From an uncultured Oscillibacter sp. (GTDB lineage: Bacteria; Bacillota; Clostridia; Oscillospirales; Oscillospiraceae), in NCBI GenBank assembly GCA_947365245.1, contig CANAWG010000015.1, forward strand, positions 1 through 64,000: DNA of 64,000 nucleotides, given 5' to 3'. A program made the translations under genes and the position numbers. The notes beneath the pieces are model-generated. The model was not told the origin of the DNA and made no database searches. It saw only the letters and a program-made list of their open reading frames with translations. Position 1 is the first letter of the stretch. Each line of letters opens with the position of its first letter. This document shows, in pieces, positions 8,712 to 17,122 of this stretch.

Positions 8712-9389
8712 TCAGCCGTTCCCCGTGGGGATGTACGGACGGATAGAGGCGGCCACATTGCAGATAGGCATGGTCTGGAGCCACACCCGGCCGGGGCCGG
8801 TGAGCACGGTGTTGAAGAGGCCCTCCCCGCCCAGGAACTTGTTTTTCAGGCCGGGCACCTGCTGGATCTCCATCTCCACGCCGGGCTCGAAGCCCGCCAC
8901 GTTCCCCGTGTCCACCACCAGCTGCTGGCCCGGCTTCAGCTCATACTCCACCAGGTCGCCGTCGATCTCCACAAAGGCCGTGCCGCTGCCGGAGAGGCGC
9001 TGCATGATGAACCCCTCGCCGCCGAAGAGGCCTGCGCCCAGCTTTTTCTGGAAGTGGATGGACAGCTCCACCCCGGCCTCCGACGCCAGAAAGGCGCTCT
9101 TCTGCACGATCATCTCTCTCCCGGCCCCCACGCTGACGGGCAGAATTTTCCCGGGAAAGCTGGAGCCGAAAGCGATCATGCCCGCGCCCCTGGCGGTGTA
9201 GACGTTCTGGAACATGCTCTCCCCGGAAAAGGCCTTGGAGAACATCTTCCCCAGGCCGCCGCCCCGGGTCTCCATCTGCATGTTGGGGCTCATCCACACC
9301 ATGGAGCCCTTTTCCGTAATCATCTGCTCGCCGCTCTCCAGCTCACAGACCACCACCGGGAAGCTGCCGCCTTTGATCTCGTAACGCAT
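8712..9389 (-). CDS. AIM24 family protein (TIGR00266-type)
   Basis: A 225-residue soluble protein starting at an ATG with GGGAGGAA upstream. It shows the usual features of the AIM24/TIGR00266 family: an N-terminal IKGGSFPVVVCELESGEQMITEKGSMVWMS strand region, several G-rich turns (GGGLGKMFSKAFSGES) and a C-terminal GLFNTVLTGPGRVWLQTMP. The family is a double-stranded beta-helix fold of unknown biochemical role (the yeast relative is mitochondrial). A consensus-like -10 (TATAAT on the minus strand, 9408-9413) lies close upstream, next to the dyad CTGTGC-N5-GCACAG (9415-9431), a possible operator. Confidence 0.87.
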   Translation of the reverse strand: MRYEIKGGSFPVVVCELESGEQMITEKGSMVWMSPNMQMETRGGGLGKMFSKAFSGESMFQNVYTARGAGMIAFGSSFPGKILPVSVGAGREMIVQKSAFLASEAGVELSIHFQKKLGAGLFGGEGFIMQRLSGSGTAFVEIDGDLVEYELKPGQQLVVDTGNVAGFEPGVEMEIQQVPGLKNKFLGGEGLFNTVLTGPGRVWLQTMPICNVAASIRPYIPTGNG

Positions 9390-9414
9390 TGAAATTCCTC
9401 CCTTTTCATTATAG

Positions 9415-9431
9415 CTGTGCCTCCTGCACAG
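9415..9431 (-). promoter_or_regulatory. Dyad at the AIM24 promoter
   Basis: CTGTGC, five bases, GCACAG lies immediately upstream of the TATAAT at 9408-9413 (minus strand), inside the expected -35/-10 spacer. The rest of the 380-bp gap (9432-9718) holds nothing else that I can support. Confidence 0.35.
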
Positions 9432-9718
9432 GTTGGTTTCATGAATCTTTTCTCCGCGCCTGTAAGCGCGCGCTCCACAAACGGTCACGTCCTTTGCGGC
9501 GGAAGACAGCGGTATGACGCCGGCGGCCGGCATCTCCAGGACGATCCGGGACAGATCCTCGATCCCCGGCACGTACTGCCCGCCGGCTGCCTCCCGGTTA
9601 GTATCTGTCCTTTTTTGTCGATACTCCCGCCATGGCCGCGCATCCCCGTCCTCGCTCTATTATGAATCAAACTGAGGCGTATAGCAAGAGGAGATTCTAA
9701 ATCGCGGCACGATATGAG

Positions 9719-9747
9719 AAAAGAGACAGGCACAGCCTGTCTCTTTT
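9719..9747. terminator. Terminator downstream of the repeat-bearing XRE gene
   Basis: Perfect 13-bp stem AAAAGAGACAGGC / GCCTGTCTCTTTT with a three-base loop. The T-rich arm suits termination of the minus-strand gene ending at 9770. Confidence 0.8.
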
Positions 9748-9769
9748 CCAATACCGCCCGGGGCCCTGG

Positions 9770-10558
9770 CTATTTGATGTTGGCCCCCAGGCCCGCCAGC
9801 AGACGCAGCAGCGGCCGCCACAGGTCCGGGTGGTGCTCCAACAAAAACGCCTCCACCTGCGCCCGGGTCAGGCCGTCTCCCCAGAGGAGGACGTGGTTCC
9901 CCGCGGCGTCGTACCCCACGGCGGTGTCTCCCACGGCGGCCACGCCCACGGCGATCCTCCCCGCCAGGGCGGTCACGCCTCCGGCGTACCAGAGCCCCAG
10001 CGCTGCCGGGCCAAAGGCCAGCAGTCCGATGGCCACCGGCCCCAGCGCCGCCGCTCCAAAGGCCAGACATCCCAGCGCAAAGATCCCCGCGCTGATGACC
10101 CCCACACTGACAACGCCCACGCTCATAATCCCCAGGGCCAGCACCCCCACGGCGATGTTGCCGATGGCGATGATCCCCCTGGCTCTGTCCCTGAGCTGCA
10201 TCTGACCGCTGCTGAACCGGATGGACACCAGCGGCAGACCCCGGATTTTCGTCCTGCTGTCCCAGGACCAGACCCGGAACAAGCGGGAGATCTCCTCCAC
10301 CTGCTCCGTCAGCCTGGCCACGGAGCCGTCCCCCTGTTCCGCCGGGACCTCCGGCTCCTCCAGATAGTCCTTCACTAAATAGTCCACGCTGACGTGAAAC
10401 AGCTCCGACAGCGCCACCAGCTTGGCAAGCTCCGGCGCCGCCGCACCGCTCTCCCACTTGCTGACAGACTGCCGCGTCACCCCCAGCCGGTCCGCCAGCT
10501 GCTCCTGGGACATTCCCGCTTCACGGCGCAGGGCCGCCAGCTTTTCAGAAAAATTCAT
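9770..10558 (-). CDS. XRE-family regulator with hydrophobic pentapeptide-like repeats
   Basis: A 262-residue protein from an ATG with AGGGGAAG upstream. Residues 1-65 are an XRE HTH (GMSQEQLADRLGVTRQSVSKWE). Residues 131-195 are 13 tandem five-residue units of the form (A/S)-hydrophobic-Gly-x-x (AIGNI, AVGVL, ALGIM, SVGVV...). Four more units lie at 203-220 (AVGVA, AVGDT...). This five-residue period resembles pentapeptide-repeat beta-helices, but with Gly at the position after the central hydrophobic residue and almost no polar residues. The repeat could be a small beta-helix, a membrane-embedded element or an oligomerisation surface; I cannot say which. Confidence 0.85.
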   Translation of the reverse strand: MNFSEKLAALRREAGMSQEQLADRLGVTRQSVSKWESGAAAPELAKLVALSELFHVSVDYLVKDYLEEPEVPAEQGDGSVARLTEQVEEISRLFRVWSWDSRTKIRGLPLVSIRFSSGQMQLRDRARGIIAIGNIAVGVLALGIMSVGVVSVGVISAGIFALGCLAFGAAALGPVAIGLLAFGPAALGLWYAGGVTALAGRIAVGVAAVGDTAVGYDAAGNHVLLWGDGLTRAQVEAFLLEHHPDLWRPLLRLLAGLGANIK

Positions 10559-10757
10559 CGGATCTTCCCCTCTCTGTCTGATGGGCCCATGGTACACCGT
10601 TTTGGGCAGACGCGCAAGAACGCGGCGGGTGGAAGTTTGTCAACCACCGGTTGCCGTCCCTGCGCCGCAAGGGTTTGGCGGATTCTATTCCCCAGGAAAA
10701 CGCAGGCGCCGCAAGGGGGATTCATCATTTCAAAACGGCTGGTCTCACTTCTCCGGC

Positions 10758-10821
10758 AATTCCCGCCATAGTGCGGTCTTCGGCAAAGCCGGAAGCGGAA
10801 CGGCGGCGGGAATCTCTGAGC
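10758..10821. repeat. Dispersed palindromic element, copy A
   Basis: A 64-bp element whose outer stem is ATTCCCGCC / GGCGGGAAT, enclosing a smaller imperfect hairpin (CTTCGGC-AAA-GCCGGAAG). It aligns without gaps to copy B at 14698-14761 with 11 differences, two pairs of which are compensatory in the outer stem. It sits in the otherwise gene-poor gap 10559-11119. Confidence 0.75.
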
Positions 10822-11054
10822 CGCAGCATCGAAAAGCGGCACGGAGATTGACCATGATGTGCGCCAAATCTGTGCATGACATTTTTCTCTTTTGAAGAGC
10901 TTTCTCTTTAACAAGAGAAGTAACAAAATGGAGTACCATGCCAAATCCAGACATTGGAACTGCGTTTGCTCCTCCGGAAAAGAGCCTGCAGGGAATGTCA
11001 AATATTTCCTCCAAACAAATTTCAGTTCTCCTGAATACAGCTTTAAGATCACTC

Positions 11055-11083
11055 TTGCGAAACACTCCTATGTTTGGTATACT
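11055..11083 (+). promoter_or_regulatory. Promoter in front of the HAD remnant
   Basis: TTGCGA (11055-11060), 17-bp spacer, TATACT (11078-11083). It would transcribe the small remnant at 11120 and perhaps the solute-binding protein at 11368. Confidence 0.5.
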
Positions 11084-11119
11084 ATCAGCGATATTATACC
11101 GCTGGGCAGCGGAGCAGAA

Positions 11120-11242
11120 ATGGGAAGACGACCGGCGCAGTCAATTGATTTTCAGAGGAAACCGGGGATTATCTGTGACATGGACGGCGTCATCTGCCAC
11201 GGCAGCCGGATTCCGCTCAGCGTTCCGGAATTTCTCCAATGA
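11120..11242 (+). pseudogene. N-terminal remnant of a NagD-like HAD hydrolase
   Basis: A 40-codon reading frame whose middle reads GIICDMDGVICHGSR, the motif-I region of HAD-IIA (NagD-type) sugar phosphatases (DxD nucleophile plus the following HG). It ends in a stop about 13 residues after that motif, whereas family members have about 260 residues. No further HAD motifs follow in any frame that I could find. The frame has a promoter and a weak ribosome site (GGAG), so a short peptide might be made, but a decayed gene is more likely. Confidence 0.5.
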
Positions 11243-11367
11243 CTCCATGACGGGAGAAATCCTGCCTCTTTTTTAACCAGCCACAGAGGGCCCCGTCCCC
11301 CGGGCGCTTCTGCAGAGGCCGCGGCCGCCCGTATACAGCGGTCAATTCACTGGAAAGGTATGACAGT

Positions 11368-12603
11368 ATGAAAAAGGCAATCGTTTGTTTGCTTGTGTCC
11401 CTGGGGATGCTGCCGGGGTTGACCTCCTGCGGAAAACAGCCTGCGCCCGCGGATGAGCCGCAGGCGGCCAGGCAGACGGTGGAGCTCACGGTCTGGGGGG
11501 CGGAGGAGGATACGGAACTGCTCCAGGAGATGATCGCCTCTTTCCAGGCCCACTACTCCGCCGAGGCCAATTTTCAGATTACCTGCCAGCCCCAGAGTGA
11601 GGCCAACTGTAAAGATGTCCTCCTGGGAGATCTGGAGGCGGGTGCGGATGTATTCACTTTCGCGGACGACCAGGTTGCCGCCCTGGCCGCTGCCGGGGCA
11701 CTGGACCCCATTGCGGACAGCGCGTCCATCCGGGAGGCGAGCCTCTCCGCGGCGGTGGAGGCCGCCAGCGTGGGCGGAACCCTATACGCCTACCCTCTGA
11801 CGGCGGACAACGGCTACTTTCTCTACTACAACACGGCCTATCTCTCGCCGGAGGACGTCCAGTCCATGGACCGGCTCCTGGCGGCGGCGGAGAGTGCCGG
11901 AAAGCGGTTCGCTATGGACTGGAGCTCCGCCTGGTATGTCTACGCCTTTTTTGGCAACACCGGCCTGAAGGTCGGGCTGAACGACGACGGACTGACCAAT
12001 TACTGCACCTGGAACAGCACGGACGGGCCAGTCACCGGAGTGGATGTGGCCCAGGCCATGCTGGACATTGCCGCCAGCCCGGGCTTTTTCAACTGTACGG
12101 ACACGGAGTTCCTGACGGGTGTACGAAACGGCTCTGTGATCGCCGGCGTCAGCGGCGTGTGGAACGCGGTGGCTATTCAAGAGGCCTGGGGTGAACATAC
12201 CGGGGCGGTTAAGCTGCCCACTTTCACCTGCGGCGGGCAGCAGATCCAGATGGCCTCTTTCTCCGGCTGCAAGCTTATCGGTGTGAACGCCTACTCCAGA
12301 TATCCGGAATGGGCCGCCCGGCTGGCCGAATGGATCACCAGCGAGGAAAATCAGCGTCTTCGTTTTGAGCGCCGGGGCCAGGGGCCCGCCAACAGCGCTG
12401 CCGCAGCCTCCGCTGAGGTTCAGCAGTCCGCAGCGATCGCGGCGCTGCTGGACCAGTCAGAATTTTCTCAAATTCAGCGGGTAGGAGGAAATATTTGGGA
12501 TCCGGTGGCGGTGTTTGCCGCCAGCATGGCACAGGGAAATCCCTCCGGCGCATCCCTCCAGGCGCAGCTGGACCGCATGGTGGAGGGCGTGACAGCCAGG
12601 TAA
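11368..12603 (+). CDS. Extracellular solute-binding lipoprotein (family 1-like)
   Basis: A 411-residue secreted lipoprotein: lipobox LTSC with Cys21 after a hydrophobic signal segment, then a type-1 binding-protein fold (VELTVWGAEEDTELLQEMIASF, GVWNAVAIQEAWG, WAARLAEWITSEENQRLRFE). These proteins normally feed sugars or oligopeptides to an ABC importer, but no permease or ATPase gene lies near. The next gene, 140 bp downstream on the same strand, is a methyl-accepting-type receptor, so this protein may present ligand to a receptor, or deliver to a transporter elsewhere. Ligand unknown. Confidence 0.88.
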   Translation: MKKAIVCLLVSLGMLPGLTSCGKQPAPADEPQAARQTVELTVWGAEEDTELLQEMIASFQAHYSAEANFQITCQPQSEANCKDVLLGDLEAGADVFTFADDQVAALAAAGALDPIADSASIREASLSAAVEAASVGGTLYAYPLTADNGYFLYYNTAYLSPEDVQSMDRLLAAAESAGKRFAMDWSSAWYVYAFFGNTGLKVGLNDDGLTNYCTWNSTDGPVTGVDVAQAMLDIAASPGFFNCTDTEFLTGVRNGSVIAGVSGVWNAVAIQEAWGEHTGAVKLPTFTCGGQQIQMASFSGCKLIGVNAYSRYPEWAARLAEWITSEENQRLRFERRGQGPANSAAAASAEVQQSAAIAALLDQSEFSQIQRVGGNIWDPVAVFAASMAQGNPSGASLQAQLDRMVEGVTAR

Positions 12604-12743
12604 CCCGTCCATTTAAAGCGATTTTTCAAAATTTCTGTGCTGCTTCCGCTTTCCGGAAGGGCGGAGACGACGGGGATCACAAATATGGTAAACGCTGTTT
12701 CAGAGATTTGCTGTCAAGATGACAGACATACGGAGGCACGTAT

Positions 12744-14330
12744 ATGAAAAGAAACCTTACATTGCAGCAGCGTCTGGTTTTGCCCATTGTTCTGCTGGGA
12801 CTGGTTACGCTGCTTTCCAACCTCCTGGCAGTATTCAGCATCAACAACGTCCACTCCAACGCGGGGACCATCGTGGATGAATACATGGTCAGCGAGGCCA
12901 GGCTGGAGGAGATCCGCCGCTCTGTAATGGACTTGCACCGTCTGGCCCTGTCCCATATTGTGGCGGCGGACCACAGCACCATGATCCGGCTGGTCCAGGA
13001 GATCAAGGCAGAGGAGGCGGTACTGGACGAGCAGCTGTCGTCTTATGAGGTCTATGTCTCGGCAGACGACGGGCAGGCTTACCGCGGTCTGCTGGAGGAC
13101 TATGACGCTTTCAAGCACGCATTGGTCGGTCTGGTCTGTGCCAGTGCCGACAGCAAGACCCAGGACGCCTACGCCATAGCAAACGGAGATGTAGCAGCTT
13201 GGAGCAACGCAGTGGAGAGTGGGATCGATACCCTCTCCGCCTCTGTCAATACCCAGGCAGAGGCGGCTCAAAGCCACCTTTTTGCGGTCTATATAATCTC
13301 GCTGGTCACCAGCGCCGCCGCGCTGGTTGTGGGCGTTTTGCTGGTTCTGGCTGCCTTGCGGATTATCCGGACCTATGTCATCGCGCCCATCCAAAGTGCG
13401 ATGGGCACCCTGCAGGGCAGCTCTGAGCGGCTTAATCATGTGGTCAGGGAGATCCGCGGGCGCACCGAGACCTCCAGCGGCAGTGCCCAGCAGCTCTCGA
13501 GTCTCACGGAACAGCTGTCGGCCGCCCTGGAAAAAATCTCCCAAAACACTGCCGCCATCACTGCCAGCGCCGCCGGCACCCAGGATGACGCTGTGCGCGT
13601 GGCGGACGCCTGCGCCGCACTCAGCGGCTATTCCACGGAAATGCGGGAGCGCTCAGAGGAAATGGAGCAGTCCGCCCTGCGGGAAATGGAGGTGGTCCAC
13701 AGCAGAACGGAAGAGATCATGGCCATTTTGAACGAGGCCATCCGGCAGAGCCAAAACGTGGACAAAATCAATATTTTGACCCAGGACATTCTGTCTATTT
13801 CCTCTTCTACGGATCTGATTGCCATCAACGCCTCGATTGAGGCGGCCCGGGCCGGTGCGGGGGGAAAGGGGTTTGCCGTGGTGGCCCAGGAGATCCGCCG
13901 TCTGGCAGACGCCTGTGCGGAGGCCGCCGGCCATATTCAGGAGGTCAGCGGAAGTGTAACTGGCGCGGTGAAATATCTCTCCAACAGCGCCCAGGAGCTG
14001 GCCGACTACTTAGGCCAAGCCATCGAAGCCCAACTGGACCGGTCTGTCCAGTCAGGACGGCAGTATCGGGAAGATGCCGCTTACATCCAGCGCTCGATCG
14101 AAACCTTTAACCATCAGGCCGACGGACTGCAAACGGCCATGGAGGAGGTTGCCGACTCCATTGCCTCCATCTCCGGCGCAGTAAGCGGCGCGGTCACTGA
14201 CATCACCGGCGTCACGGGCAGCACCCGCGTTTTGGTGGATGATCTGGCCAGCATTGTCGGCGGAATGGATGTCAATCAGGACATTGCAGGTGAGCTTCAG
14301 CGGCAGGTAGAGGTTTTCGCGAACCTATAA
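12744..14330 (+). CDS. Methyl-accepting chemotaxis-type receptor
   Basis: A 528-residue membrane receptor with a GGAGG site before its ATG. Transmembrane span 1 (about 11-33) and span 2 (about 178-205) flank a periplasm-facing four-helix-like domain of about 145 residues. The C-terminal half is a long coiled coil with the signalling tip (ILSISSSTDLIAINASIEAARAGAGGKGFAVVAQEIRRLAD), typical of MCPs though the usual TNLLALNA is STDLIAINA. No che or flagellar genes are in the window, so its output cannot be judged. It follows the orphan binding protein and may be its signalling partner. Confidence 0.9.
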   Translation: MKRNLTLQQRLVLPIVLLGLVTLLSNLLAVFSINNVHSNAGTIVDEYMVSEARLEEIRRSVMDLHRLALSHIVAADHSTMIRLVQEIKAEEAVLDEQLSSYEVYVSADDGQAYRGLLEDYDAFKHALVGLVCASADSKTQDAYAIANGDVAAWSNAVESGIDTLSASVNTQAEAAQSHLFAVYIISLVTSAAALVVGVLLVLAALRIIRTYVIAPIQSAMGTLQGSSERLNHVVREIRGRTETSSGSAQQLSSLTEQLSAALEKISQNTAAITASAAGTQDDAVRVADACAALSGYSTEMRERSEEMEQSALREMEVVHSRTEEIMAILNEAIRQSQNVDKINILTQDILSISSSTDLIAINASIEAARAGAGGKGFAVVAQEIRRLADACAEAAGHIQEVSGSVTGAVKYLSNSAQELADYLGQAIEAQLDRSVQSGRQYREDAAYIQRSIETFNHQADGLQTAMEEVADSIASISGAVSGAVTDITGVTGSTRVLVDDLASIVGGMDVNQDIAGELQRQVEVFANL

Positions 14331-14508
14331 GAGGTGTCTTGCGCTGTTTTGAATTTTATATTGCAAATAGGGAATGCGGCGCCCACACAGCGAAACTCTC
14401 TCACAAAAATGGGGTCCGAGTGCCGGAATACCGCACGGAGGGCGGCAATAAACTTGGATCTCAGGAATATTTATATACCCTGTCCCCTGGGAATAAACCA
14501 AGGCAGCA

Positions 14509-14546
14509 AGAGAGGATTGGAACTTCTGTTCCGGTCCTCTCTTTTG
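14509..14546 (+). terminator. Terminator downstream of the receptor gene
   Basis: AGAGAGGA-TT-GGAAC, four-base loop, GTTCC-GG-TCCTCTCT, then TTTT. The 430-bp gap 14331-14761 otherwise holds a second hairpin (14575-14609) and the repeat copy B; I see no gene there. Confidence 0.7.
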
Positions 14547-14574
14547 ACTGGTTTGTTGGTTGTTTACATAAAAA

Positions 14575-14609
14575 TTGGCAGACTACACCAGGGGAGTAGT
14601 CTGTCAATT
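14575..14609. repeat. Hairpin with 12-bp stem
   Basis: TTGGCAGACTAC, nine-base loop, GTAGTCTGTCAA (one mismatch). It could be a second terminator; the following bases are TTTG. Confidence 0.45.
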
Positions 14610-14697
14610 TGTCATAGAATAAGCAGTCAAAATCGATTTTCCCGCGTCCCCTCTCCGCCGCGAGTCCAGCGGAGCGAGTCGCGGTGGAAAGCGAAGA

Positions 14698-14761
14698 AAT
14701 TCCCACAAGAGTGCAGTTTTCGGCGAAGCCGGAAACGGAACGGTTGTGGGAATTTCTGAGC
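14698..14761. repeat. Dispersed palindromic element, copy B
   Basis: The partner of copy A at 10758-10821. Its outer stem is ATTCCCACA / TGTGGGAAT and its inner stem GTTTTCGGC / GCCGGAAAC. It abuts the 3' end of the tRNA-Leu gene. Confidence 0.75.
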
Positions 14762-14848
14762 TGGTGCCGGTGGTGGGACTCGAACCCACACGGTATCGCT
14801 ACCAACGGATTTTGAGTCCGTCACGTCTACCAATTCCATCACACCGGC
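14762..14848 (-). tRNA. tRNA-Leu (anticodon CAA)
   Basis: An 87-nt class II tRNA with encoded CCA. The acceptor stem is GCCGGTG / CACCGGC, the anticodon loop CTCAAAA gives CAA, a long variable arm (TTGGTAGCGATACC) follows, and the T arm is GTGGG-TTCGAGT-CCCAC. It reads UUG leucine codons. Confidence 0.95.
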
Positions 14849-14947
14849 AGGAACGAGATTTATTATACACGCATTTTCCTGAAAATTCAAGAGGTTCTTT
14901 TGGAAAAACACCCATCATGCCCAACAAGCGCCGGTCCGCCGGAAAGC

Positions 14948-14979
14948 AGCACTGCCCGGGATCGCTCCCGGGCAGTGCT
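14948..14979. terminator. Hairpin downstream of the V-ATPase operon
   Basis: Perfect 14-bp stem AGCACTGCCCGGGA / TCCCGGGCAGTGCT with a four-base loop, 30 bp past the stop of the last V-ATPase gene. The T run is weak. Confidence 0.6.
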
Positions 14980-15009
14980 CTGTTCCGTTATTTTCCGCAG
15001 GGGGTGCGC

Positions 15010-15723
15010 TTACACCGTCCCCGGCGCCTTTCCGTCAGGGGAAAAGGCCCCCACAGCTCGCTCGTCCGCCGCCTGCCGCTCCTCAATGGCCTCTTTCAGG
15101 ATCATATCCTTCACTTTCATGAGGCGGATGGTGGTGGCGCGGTCGTTCTCATCCAGCTTCATGTTGATATACCGGATGGCCTCCTGGGTGTTTGGAATCA
15201 TCACATACTCCAGGGCGTTGACCCGGCGGCGGGTCTTCTCGATCTCCTCCGCCATCAGCTGGGCGGACTTCTCGATCTGCGCCAGCTTCAGCATCTTCCG
15301 GAACACCTTCCCCAGGGCGTCCACGGCGGTGTCCAGCTCGCCGGAGGTGGCCGCGAAGCCGTAGGGATAGATGTCGGACTCCGACCGGGTCTGGGTCTGG
15401 AAGTCGTAGACGGGCACGTTGACGGACATGATGTTCTGGAATGTCATGGTCAGTTCCACGCTCTGCTTGGGATAGACCAGAGCCTGCTCCAGGGCCTCGG
15501 AGCTCATGAGGGCGGAGGCGACGGTGAACGACTTGTGCACCGTCATCAGCTCCTCCTCCACCTCGGCCCGGAGGGCGCGGACCTCCCGGACCGTGTCCAG
15601 GAACTGCTTCATCAGCTCGTCCCGCTTGTCTTTCAGCAGCTTATGGCCCCGCTGAGCGGTGCGCAGCTTGCCCTTGAGGCGGGTGAGCTCCATTCGGGTG
15701 GGGCTTACCGTGATATTCGCCAT
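15010..15723 (-). CDS. ntpD: V/A-type ATPase subunit D
   Basis: The central rotor shaft subunit, 237 residues, almost wholly alpha-helical. It shows the family opening (TVSPTRMELTRLKGKLRTAQRGHKLLKDKRDELMKQF) and the C-terminal coiled-coil return helix (KTRRRVNALEYVMIPNTQEAIRYINMKLDENDR). It is the last gene of the operon, 13 bp after subunit B. Together with F it transmits rotation between the A3B3 head and the membrane ring. Confidence 0.96.
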   Translation of the reverse strand: MANITVSPTRMELTRLKGKLRTAQRGHKLLKDKRDELMKQFLDTVREVRALRAEVEEELMTVHKSFTVASALMSSEALEQALVYPKQSVELTMTFQNIMSVNVPVYDFQTQTRSESDIYPYGFAATSGELDTAVDALGKVFRKMLKLAQIEKSAQLMAEEIEKTRRRVNALEYVMIPNTQEAIRYINMKLDENDRATTIRLMKVKDMILKEAIEERQAADERAVGAFSPDGKAPGTV

Positions 15724-15736
15724 GGCTCACCCCTCC

Positions 15737-17122
15737 TTACTGCTCGTCTTTCTTCGGCCAGTACTTCTCAATCAGCTCCGGTTTGATTCGTTTCAGTTCG
15801 CCCTTGGGCAGAATGCTCAGAAGCTCCCAGCCCAGGTCCAGTGTCTCCTCGATGGAGCGGTTTTCCTCATAGCCCTGGTTCACGTAGCGCTTTTCAAACT
15901 CGTCGGCGAACTTGGCGTACAGCAGGTCCGTGGGGGTCAGGGCCGCCTCGCCCAGAATGGACATCAGCTCCTTGTTGTCCTTACCGGTGGAGTAGGCGGC
16001 GAAGAGCTGGTTCATGGTGCTGGCGTGGTCCTCCCGGGTCTTGCCCTCGCCCACGCCCTTGTCTTTCAGACGGGAGAGGCTGGGCAGCACGTCCACCGGC
16101 GGGTGGATGCCCTGGCGGTACAGCGCCCGGGAGAGGATGATCTGGCCCTCGGTGATATAGCCGGTCAGGTCGGGGATGGGGTGGGTCTTGTCGTCCTCGG
16201 GCATGGTCAGGATGGGGATCATGGTGATGGACCCTTTCTTGCCCAGCTGGCGGCCGGCCCGCTCGTACAGCGTCGCCAGGTTGGTGTACAGGTAGCCCGG
16301 GAAGCCGCGGCGGCCCGGGACCTCTTTCTTGGCGGCGGAGACCTCCCGGAGGGCCTCGGCGTAGTTGGTGATGTCGGTCATGATGACCAGCACGTGCATA
16401 TCCTTCTCAAAGGCCAGGTACTCCGCGGCGGTCAGGGCCATACGGGGGGTGGCGATACGCTCCACGGCGGGGTCGTTGGCAAGGTTGGAGAACAGCACGG
16501 TGCGGTCGATGGCGCCGGTGCGCTTGAACTCGTTGACGAAGAACTCCGACTCCTCGAACGTGATGCCGATGGCGGCGAACACCACGGCGAAGTTGGCCGC
16601 CTCGTCCCCCAGCACCTTGGCCTGCCGGGCGATCTGGGCCGCCAGGTTGGCGTGGGGCAGGCCGGAGCCGGAGAAGATGGGCAGCTTCTGCCCGCGGACC
16701 AGGGTGTTCAGCCCGTCAATGGTGCTGACACCGGTCTGGATGAACTCGTTGGGGTAGTCCCGGGCGGCGGGGTTCATGGGCAGGCCGTCGATGTCCCGGT
16801 ACTCCTCCGCCAGGATCTCCGGGCCGCCGTCGATGGGGCGGCCCATGCCGTTGAAGACGCGGCCCAGCATGTCGCCGGACACGCCCAGCTGCAGCGGGTG
16901 ACCCAGGAAGCGGACCTTGGCGTCCGCCAGGTTGATGCCGGCGGCGGACTCAAAGAGCTGCACCACGGCGGTGTCGCCGTTGACCTCCAGCACCTGCCCG
17001 CGGCGGGTGGAACCGTCGTGGAGCTCCACTTCCACCAGCTCGTTGTAGGTGACGTTCTCCACCATGCGGACCATCATCAGAGGGCTGACAATCTCCTCTA
17101 CGGTTCTGTATTCACGAATCAT
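15737..17122 (-). CDS. ntpB: V/A-type ATPase subunit B (non-catalytic)
   Basis: A 461-residue regulatory head subunit that alternates with A in the A3B3 hexamer. It contains the typical [39 protein letters not shown] segment, with a degenerate P-loop, and [20 protein letters not shown] near the C-terminus. Its ATG overlaps the stop of subunit A by four bases, which should keep A and B at equal amounts. Confidence 0.97.
   Translation of the reverse strand: MIREYRTVEEIVSPLMMVRMVENVTYNELVEVELHDGSTRRGQVLEVNGDTAVVQLFESAAGINLADAKVRFLGHPLQLGVSGDMLGRVFNGMGRPIDGGPEILAEEYRDIDGLPMNPAARDYPNEFIQTGVSTIDGLNTLVRGQKLPIFSGSGLPHANLAAQIARQAKVLGDEAANFAVVFAAIGITFEESEFFVNEFKRTGAIDRTVLFSNLANDPAVERIATPRMALTAAEYLAFEKDMHVLVIMTDITNYAEALREVSAAKKEVPGRRGFPGYLYTNLATLYERAGRQLGKKGSITMIPILTMPEDDKTHPIPDLTGYITEGQIILSRALYRQGIHPPVDVLPSLSRLKDKGVGEGKTREDHASTMNQLFAAYSTGKDNKELMSILGEAALTPTDLLYAKFADEFEKRYVNQGYEENRSIEETLDLGWELLSILPKGELKRIKPELIEKYWPKKDEQ

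Noticed and set aside
10892..11276. Overlapping frames of about 110 codons upstream of the binding protein
   Set aside because: Only the short part with the HAD motif (11120-11242) shows protein-like sequence; the rest has no ribosome site or domain.
14339..14599. An 86-codon frame after the chemoreceptor
   Set aside because: Starts with TTG without a ribosome site, crosses a terminator hairpin and has no recognisable composition.
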